A DNA stretch of 64,000 nucleotides, from positions 15,232,001 through 15,296,000 of the forward strand of contig JAWHQI010000019.1 of the NCBI GenBank assembly GCA_033032865.1, read 5' to 3'. This DNA comes from Dactylorhiza incarnata (Eukaryota > Streptophyta > Magnoliopsida > Asparagales > Orchidaceae). Numbering within the stretch: position 1 is the first letter of the stretch; the number at the start of each line of letters is the position of its first letter. Positions 59,206-64,000 of the stretch are shown one piece after another. The position numbers were made by a program, and so were the translations under genes. The notes under the pieces were generated by a model. That model did no database searches. It saw nothing but the letters and a program-made list of their open reading frames with translations, and was not told the DNA's origin.

Positions 59206-60132
59206 TGTACAACCCCGATATTCGCCAGGAAGAAATCGGCAGCTCGCGCTCGAGGAGGCGAGCCAAGAGGGGCGAACCCTGAACTCCGGCGAGGCAGGCC
59301 AAGGAAGAGCAAGAGACTGCGCAGGCGAGCGAGCCCGGAACCTTGGGGTACAGTTAACCTTGGGGTACAGTTAGCCATTTTGGGGTGCGGATAGCCATCC
59401 TGGGGTTCGCCGACCCAGAGGCTCGCGAGCTCCACTCGCGAGGGAGGTCGGCATGGCCGGGTCGGTATTGGCGAGCCCAACCATTCGAGGATGGAGTTCG
59501 CTAGGCGAGCCCGCCTAGAGGGAGAGCAGATAGTCATCCGGGGACTCGCCGAGGTAGTGCGGGCGAGCGAGCCATGTAATGTGCCGATAATACCTCTGGG
59601 GTTCGCCGACCCAGAGGCTCGCGAGCTCCACTCGCGAGGGAGGTCGCGAAGCGGGCTGGCTCGCCCCGTAAAAGTCCAGGAAGGGATTTTTACCAAGAGG
59701 CCCCCGGTGGTCTGCGTTTAGCCTCTCCAAACAGCGGAGTTTGGCTGTTAGCAGACCAATCCGGTGTGCGGATAGTGAGAATGGACAGCGGGATTTGGTT
59801 ATTGACAGACCACAAAACTAAAATCTATAAATAGACCTCAAAGGGCACCTTGGAAGAAGGCGGTTCCTCATCTTTGAGCTTTTCTCTCCCTAGGTCGCTT
59901 TGGTTTGGGCTCTCTAGCTCTCCAAGGTGCCCGAGTCTTAGCTTTGGCTTGGGAGGGGAAGCGCTCAACGATCTTCCGGGTTAGTGGAGGGACCTCCTCG
60001 CTGAGACTAGGGTCTTTTTTCTTTGTTCAAATCGTCGGCCTTATCTCTCCCTCGGGACCGGTAAGGGCTAGCTGCCCCTCATTTCGGTGAGGGCCCCGAG
60101 CTCCACAAGAGACCGAGAAATCGGTTTCAACA
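59206..60132 (+). repeat. G2 3' LTR
   Basis: 927 bp, matching 35641-36567; differences are mostly G/A changes. TATAAATA lies at 59826-59833. It ends TTCAACA and is followed by CTAGG at 60133-60137. Confidence 0.93.
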
Positions 60133-61670
60133 CTAGGATCTGGCCTATCAAGGAAGCCAGAAGCCTCAATGAGATTACTACTGAGACATTGTTAGGCAAG
60201 CTCAAATCCTATGAGCAGCTTGTCAAATCCAGAGAAGCTGAATAGCCCACTTCATCTCCAGCAACAAAGAAGGAAAAGAACATTACCTTCAAAGCTACAG
60301 AAGAAGAAGGAGAGACTCTTGACAATGAGAAGTTGATGAGTCTACTTGCCAAAAGATTCTACAGGTTGGCAAGAAAAGACTTCAGGAGAAAGTCATCCAG
60401 CAGCTATGAAAAACCAAGGTATGACAAAGCTCCATCTAAAGAAGTTATATGTTTTGGTTGTAGGAAACCAGGACACATTGTACTTGACTATCCAGAGAAT
60501 CAAAACAAGAAGGACAAGAAGGAAAAGAGAAAAGAAAAAGAAGAAAGAAGACACTTCAGCAAGTCTTCCTCCCACAAACACAAAAAGAAGGGAAGAGGAT
60601 TTGTAGCTGAAACCTGGAGTGAAACAGAATCAGAATATTCATCCAGTTCTTCTGAAGATGAAGAAGAATCAAAAGAAAATGACCAATGCTTGATGGCCAT
60701 TTATGACTCAAGCAGTGAGTCAGGAAATGCATCATCATCCAGTGATGATGAGGATGATCAAGAAGAAAGAAGTTTCTCCGTGATGGCTATCAATGCCTCA
60801 GGACATAATTCTGAAGCATTAGAATCAGAAGCTGACAATGATGCTGATCAGGTAATTTCTAATTTTGATTTCAATTCAATTGAATTCAAAGATGAATTCA
60901 ATGTACTTTGCTTAGACTTACTCAAATCTGAGAAGGAAATAATCTCTCTCAGAAATAAGCTAGCTGAAATGAACAAATCAAGTGAAGAAAATGCTAATCT
61001 TAAGAAAGATTTGGCTGCCTCTAGAGAATAAATTATTCTCATTGACAATAAACTTTCTGAGGCTAAGAAATTTGAAGAATCCCTAAATGGGAGAAGCATC
61101 AAACTGATGGACATTACAAGAACAGTAAATGCCAGATTGAGTGGCAAACTAGGCTTGGGTGCATCATCAAGTGAGCCACCTCTGATTAAGAAGAACATAC
61201 TATCTGCACCTATAAAATTCATTTATGCTAAGAGCAAAGAGGCTGTAGATGTAAATAAAGATATTTCAATCAAGGCTGCTAAGAATAAAAGAATTCAGCA
61301 GAATTCGTCGAACATAGCTCGACGAAATGAATTCAATTCGTCGAACGGAGATCGGCGAAAGCTGAAGACAGATTTTTAGTATAGTCATTATATGAACGAC
61401 GCTCGACGAAATCTCATTCATTCATCGAATGACAATCGACGAACTCAGCCCAGTTCGTCGAACAGAAATTATACAGAAAATTTAAAGAATTCTTATTCTA
61501 AACATACTAAGAATCCTTTCACTGAATGGATAATTCCTCCAAGGAGATATCATCCAAAAGGTTATAAGGATCAGCCTGAAATATCCTTTATTTCTGATTT
61601 TTGTGGAAATTCAAAAAGACCCAAGCTAGTCTGGGTCAAGAACAAATTGATTGTTTTTCTATTTTTGTAG
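60133..61670 (+). pseudogene. gag: C2 gag, second part
   Basis: Resumes the C2 Gag frame in phase after the CTAGG duplication. It contains a zinc knuckle near 60450 (CFGCRKPGHIVLDY) whose last Cys is Tyr, a Lys-rich and then Ser/acidic stretch, and a coiled-coil-like region. At 61300-61460 lie TTCGTCGA/TCGACGAA hairpins that encode repeated Ser-Ser-Asn and Arg-Arg-Asn. Stops in the same frame are TAG about 60242, TAA about 61029, TAG about 61377 and TAG 61668; the last sits after TTTTTCTATTTTTG at the gag/pol junction. Confidence 0.82.
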
Positions 61671-62562
61671 GTATACAGCTATCCAATAATAAAAGAACAA
61701 TGGTACTTGGACAGTGGATGCTCAAAGCATATGACAGGAAACAAGGCCAATCTGAACAACTACAAGGCAAAGCTGGACCAAAAGTGATATTTGGAGGCTC
61801 CAACTGTGGACAAACAAAAGGATATGGAAAAGTCAAGGTTGGAGAAGTCACCTTCAAAGAGGTAGCTTAGGTCAAGGGACTGAAGCACAACCTCATCAGC
61901 ATAAGCCAATTATGTGATGAAGGGTATCAGGTAACTTTTAATAAATCAAAATGCCTTATTAAGTCTTCTGATAATATTACTGTTTTATCAGGTATTAGGC
62001 AAGGAAATATCTATTTAGTAAATTTCAACTCATCAAAATCAGAAATATGTTTATTTAATCAATTAAGCAAACCTAGTGAACTTTGGCATAAGAGATTAGG
62101 ACATGTAAATCTTAGGACCATTGCTAAATTATCTAAGGACGTACAATCTTGTTAGAGGATTACCTTCTGGTTCATACAAGAAGGTAGGTCTTTGCAGGGC
62201 ATGTCAACTAGGCAAGCAAACTAAAAACAGTTTTAAATCATTATTTAAAAGTGATTCACCTTGAATCTTATACTTGCTACATATGGACCTTTTTGGACCA
62301 ATAGCAACAAAGAGTTTAAGGGGGAAGTCATCGACTCTAGTTATTGTAGATGACTTCTCTAGATTCACTTGGGTGTTCTTTTTGAGAGAAAAGTCAGATA
62401 ACTGTAAAGTTCTTACAAACTTTCTTAAGAGCATTCAGATTGAGTATTCTACTCAGATTGCATTGATCAGAAGTGATCATGGCAATGAGTTTGAGTCTCT
62501 TCTCATGCAAGAATTATGTGAGAAGGAAGGTATCAGGCATTGCTTCTCAGCTCCTAGAACTC
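61671..62562 (+). pseudogene. pol: C2 pol: protease and partial integrase, truncated by E5
   Basis: Begins in the gag frame after the TAG at 61668. It shows protease [13 protein letters not shown], the pre-integrase finger (LWHKRLGHVN), and integrase core motifs HMDLFGP and RSDHGNEFES. A TAG near 61868 and a frameshift near 62145 break it. The frame ends within the block before the catalytic Glu, where E5 begins. Confidence 0.85.
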
Positions 62563-64000
62563 TGAAAGACTTTAATTAAGGGTAGCTAATCACCTAGAGG
62601 GGGGGGGGGGGGGGGGGGGTGAATAGGTTATTTTAAAAAACTATTTGCAGTTCTTGATCATAAATTAAATGAATGATCAGAGCTTTCAAGAATATGAACA
62701 CAAACAAGAACACACAGAATTTTATAGTGGTTCCCCTTATCTTGGGTAATCCACTTTCCCCCTTCTCCCCTCTAGCAGTGTGCTAGATAGGGTTTATATC
62801 TCCTCCAGATCTCAGACCACCAACAGGTCTTACAGCTCAGATCACAATAGATCTTACAGACTCAGATCTTAACAGATCTTACTCTCTCAGATCTCAGCAG
62901 ATCTTACCAACTCAGATCTTCAGCAGATCCTATCAACTCAGATCTTCAGCAGATCCTACCAACTCAGATCTCAACAGATCCTACCTCAGCCTTTATAACT
63001 ATAGGCTTACAGCTCAGATTCACCCCTGAATCTTACAACTCAGATCACACCTGATCCTACAACTCAGATCCTTGAAAGATCCTACACTCAGATCTGACAA
63101 CTCAGACCCTACAGGGATTGATAAACATAATAACAATACTTAGACTCAGATTCTTCAAAGTGTTGAGTCCTCTTGATCTGTCTGAATGATCAGACAGAAA
63201 TCTTCAACAGATCAGCAACAACAAATTGGTCTTCTTGATTTATCAGGCTGTGATGACTGTTCATCTTCTTAGAAAGACAGATTCTTCCTTCTTAATCTTC
63301 TCTTTTCAGAAAGATGTATCAGCACCAGATTGCTGAAAGAATTCTTCAAGTTAGAACAGTTCTGAAAGAGGAGACGACATCTTCAGATTCTTTCTCGGAC
63401 TTTCCCTCAAAGCGATGGGGAAGATAATAACTTTCAAAATAGGAATAATCAACTTATTAACCCATAGGTCATGCCTTCAATTTATAGCGCGCCATCTGCA
63501 ACATCTGTCACGCTCCTCCACGTCAGCATGACGTAAAGTCTTCAACGGTCTTTAATGGCTTCAGAACAAACAAAGGCTCAGCTAGCTCTTATATTGAAAC
63601 TCTCAACTCCTCCTTCTTAGGCGTTGAGCAATCTTTAGTCGTTCGACGCTTTTTATCTGTAGGCTTCAAGCAATGTATAGGGGCTCTACGCCTCTAAACT
63701 GTGCCTTCATATCTAGAATCCTTTAGTTGGCGTTGAGCAAACTGAAGTTTGGTCGACAATTCTCATTCCACGGCGTCGAGCGATATTCCTTGGCTCGACG
63801 CTTCCAAACTTGGTCTCAGATCTTCAGCAACGACCTTATCTTTTTGAGCAGTAGACATGGGTCGACGCTTCTGGGTTACAGGCGTCGAGCGATGTGTGGT
63901 GTCTCGACGCTTGTGAACTTGGATGAAATCCTTGAGCACTTTGCTTGACCTGATCTTCTGCACAATGATTCTAGAAAGTATATCAAATATATTCTGAGAT
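62563..64000 (-). mobile_element. E5: copia LTR, minus strand, running off the window
   Basis: Starts on the plus strand TGAAAGAC, the complement of an LTR ending GTCTTTCA. Just inside is a G run at 62599-62619 (21 G) in the context CTAGAG(G)nTGAATAG, the complement of the CACCCCCCTCTAG LTR end seen in C1-C3. Minus-strand TATAAAT lies at 63486-63480, with GGCGTCGAG/CTCGACGC hairpins upstream of it at 63600-63910. No primer site lies to its left, so this is probably the 3' LTR; its start lies beyond 64000. Confidence 0.72.
62795..63115 (-). repeat. AGATCT-rich short repeats in E5 leader region
   Basis: A dozen or so diverged copies of a unit of about 20-26 bp containing CTCAGATCT and CAGATCTTAC. 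On the transcript (minus strand) they lie between the TATA box and the LTR end, like the short repeat sets of C1, C2 and C3. Confidence 0.75.

Larger units (their letters stand above)
35641..60132 (+). mobile_element. G2: Tat-like Ty3/gypsy element with antisense genes, split by C3
   Basis: 24,492 bp, of which 11 kb is C3. G2 itself has 927-bp LTRs (about 15 differences by eye), one long gag-pol frame with protease, RT, RNase H, a second archaeal-type RNase H and integrase. A 96-bp tandem array and a 3' region with two spliced antisense genes follow. The two RNase H domains and repeat-rich 3' region are hallmarks of the Tat lineage (Ogre, Retand, RIRE2 relatives). Two TAG codons and homopolymer frameshifts break the sense frame. 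Confidence 0.9.
33294..62562 (+). mobile_element. C2: Sirevirus-type copia element, interrupted by G2 and E5
   Basis: C2 comprises 33294-35640 (LTR, primer site, first part of gag) and 60133-62562 (rest of gag, protease, start of integrase). The two parts are separated by G2 with duplication CTAGG; removing G2 and one duplication keeps codon phase exactly. The integrase is cut at 62562 by E5. RT, RNase H and the 3' LTR must lie to the right. Its Gag is related to that of C1, so both belong to one sublineage. Confidence 0.85.

Overview
The window is plant nuclear DNA made, as far as I can see, only of nested LTR retrotransposons. I found no host gene, rRNA, tRNA gene or CRISPR array. An angiosperm with a large, repeat-rich genome is implied by Sirevirus-type Ty1/copia elements with primer sites matching initiator tRNA-Met, a tRNA-Asp primer site, a Ty3/gypsy element with two RNase H domains, a chromovirus-like gypsy element and a giant-LTR non-coding LARD-type element. 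The species cannot be named from the sequence.

Layout (names are mine). The oldest layer is element A, a chromovirus-like gypsy element on the minus strand: degenerate gag-pol at 16062-20050, start of gag and leader at 30398-30650, and an LTR at 30651-33293. Four elements or element chains broke into it. (1) Element T, minus strand, tRNA-Asp primed, has its LTR at 14455-16061 and sits in the integrase end of A; T is itself split by the LARD at 206-14207 (5.3-kb LTRs, target duplication CCAAC), so positions 1-205 are T sequence. (2) C1, a Sirevirus at 20051-30397 (duplication GACGA), sits in A's gag. (3) C2, a second Sirevirus, starts at 33294 inside A's LTR. (4) C2 is split by G2, a Tat-like gypsy element at 35641-60132 (duplication CTAGG), and by E5, another copia LTR starting at 62563. 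G2 is in turn split by C3, a third Sirevirus at 44357-55425 (duplication GCGGC). The deepest stack is A > C2 > G2 > C3.

Coding state. C3 has one open pol of over 1,000 codons with catalytic residues in place. G2 has a nearly complete gag-pol broken by two TAG codons and homopolymer frameshifts. C1, C2 and A carry more stops, and C1's integrase has lost two catalytic acids. The LARD encodes nothing recognisable, but its leader is clearly related to that of A, a likely former helper family.

The most notable content is extra genes and their control sequences. G2 carries two antisense, TATA-driven, spliced genes between its tandem repeats and 3' LTR (four exons each; all junctions are GT-AG and keep frame). 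C3 carries an antisense gene with its own TATA box, a 5'-UTR intron and the same double-palindrome module that lies just upstream of the TATA box in C3's LTR. C1 carries a sense extra gene behind the same hairpin words that fill C1's LTR. C1, C2, C3, E5 and T each have a private CpG-rich hairpin word repeated in the LTR promoter; in the three Sireviruses with gag visible, the word recurs at the 3' end of gag. This looks like an element-specific cis-regulatory system linking the LTR promoter with accessory-gene promoters. Palindromic LTR cis-regions are known in maize Sireviruses; their reuse at internal promoters and in gag is the part I would check as new.
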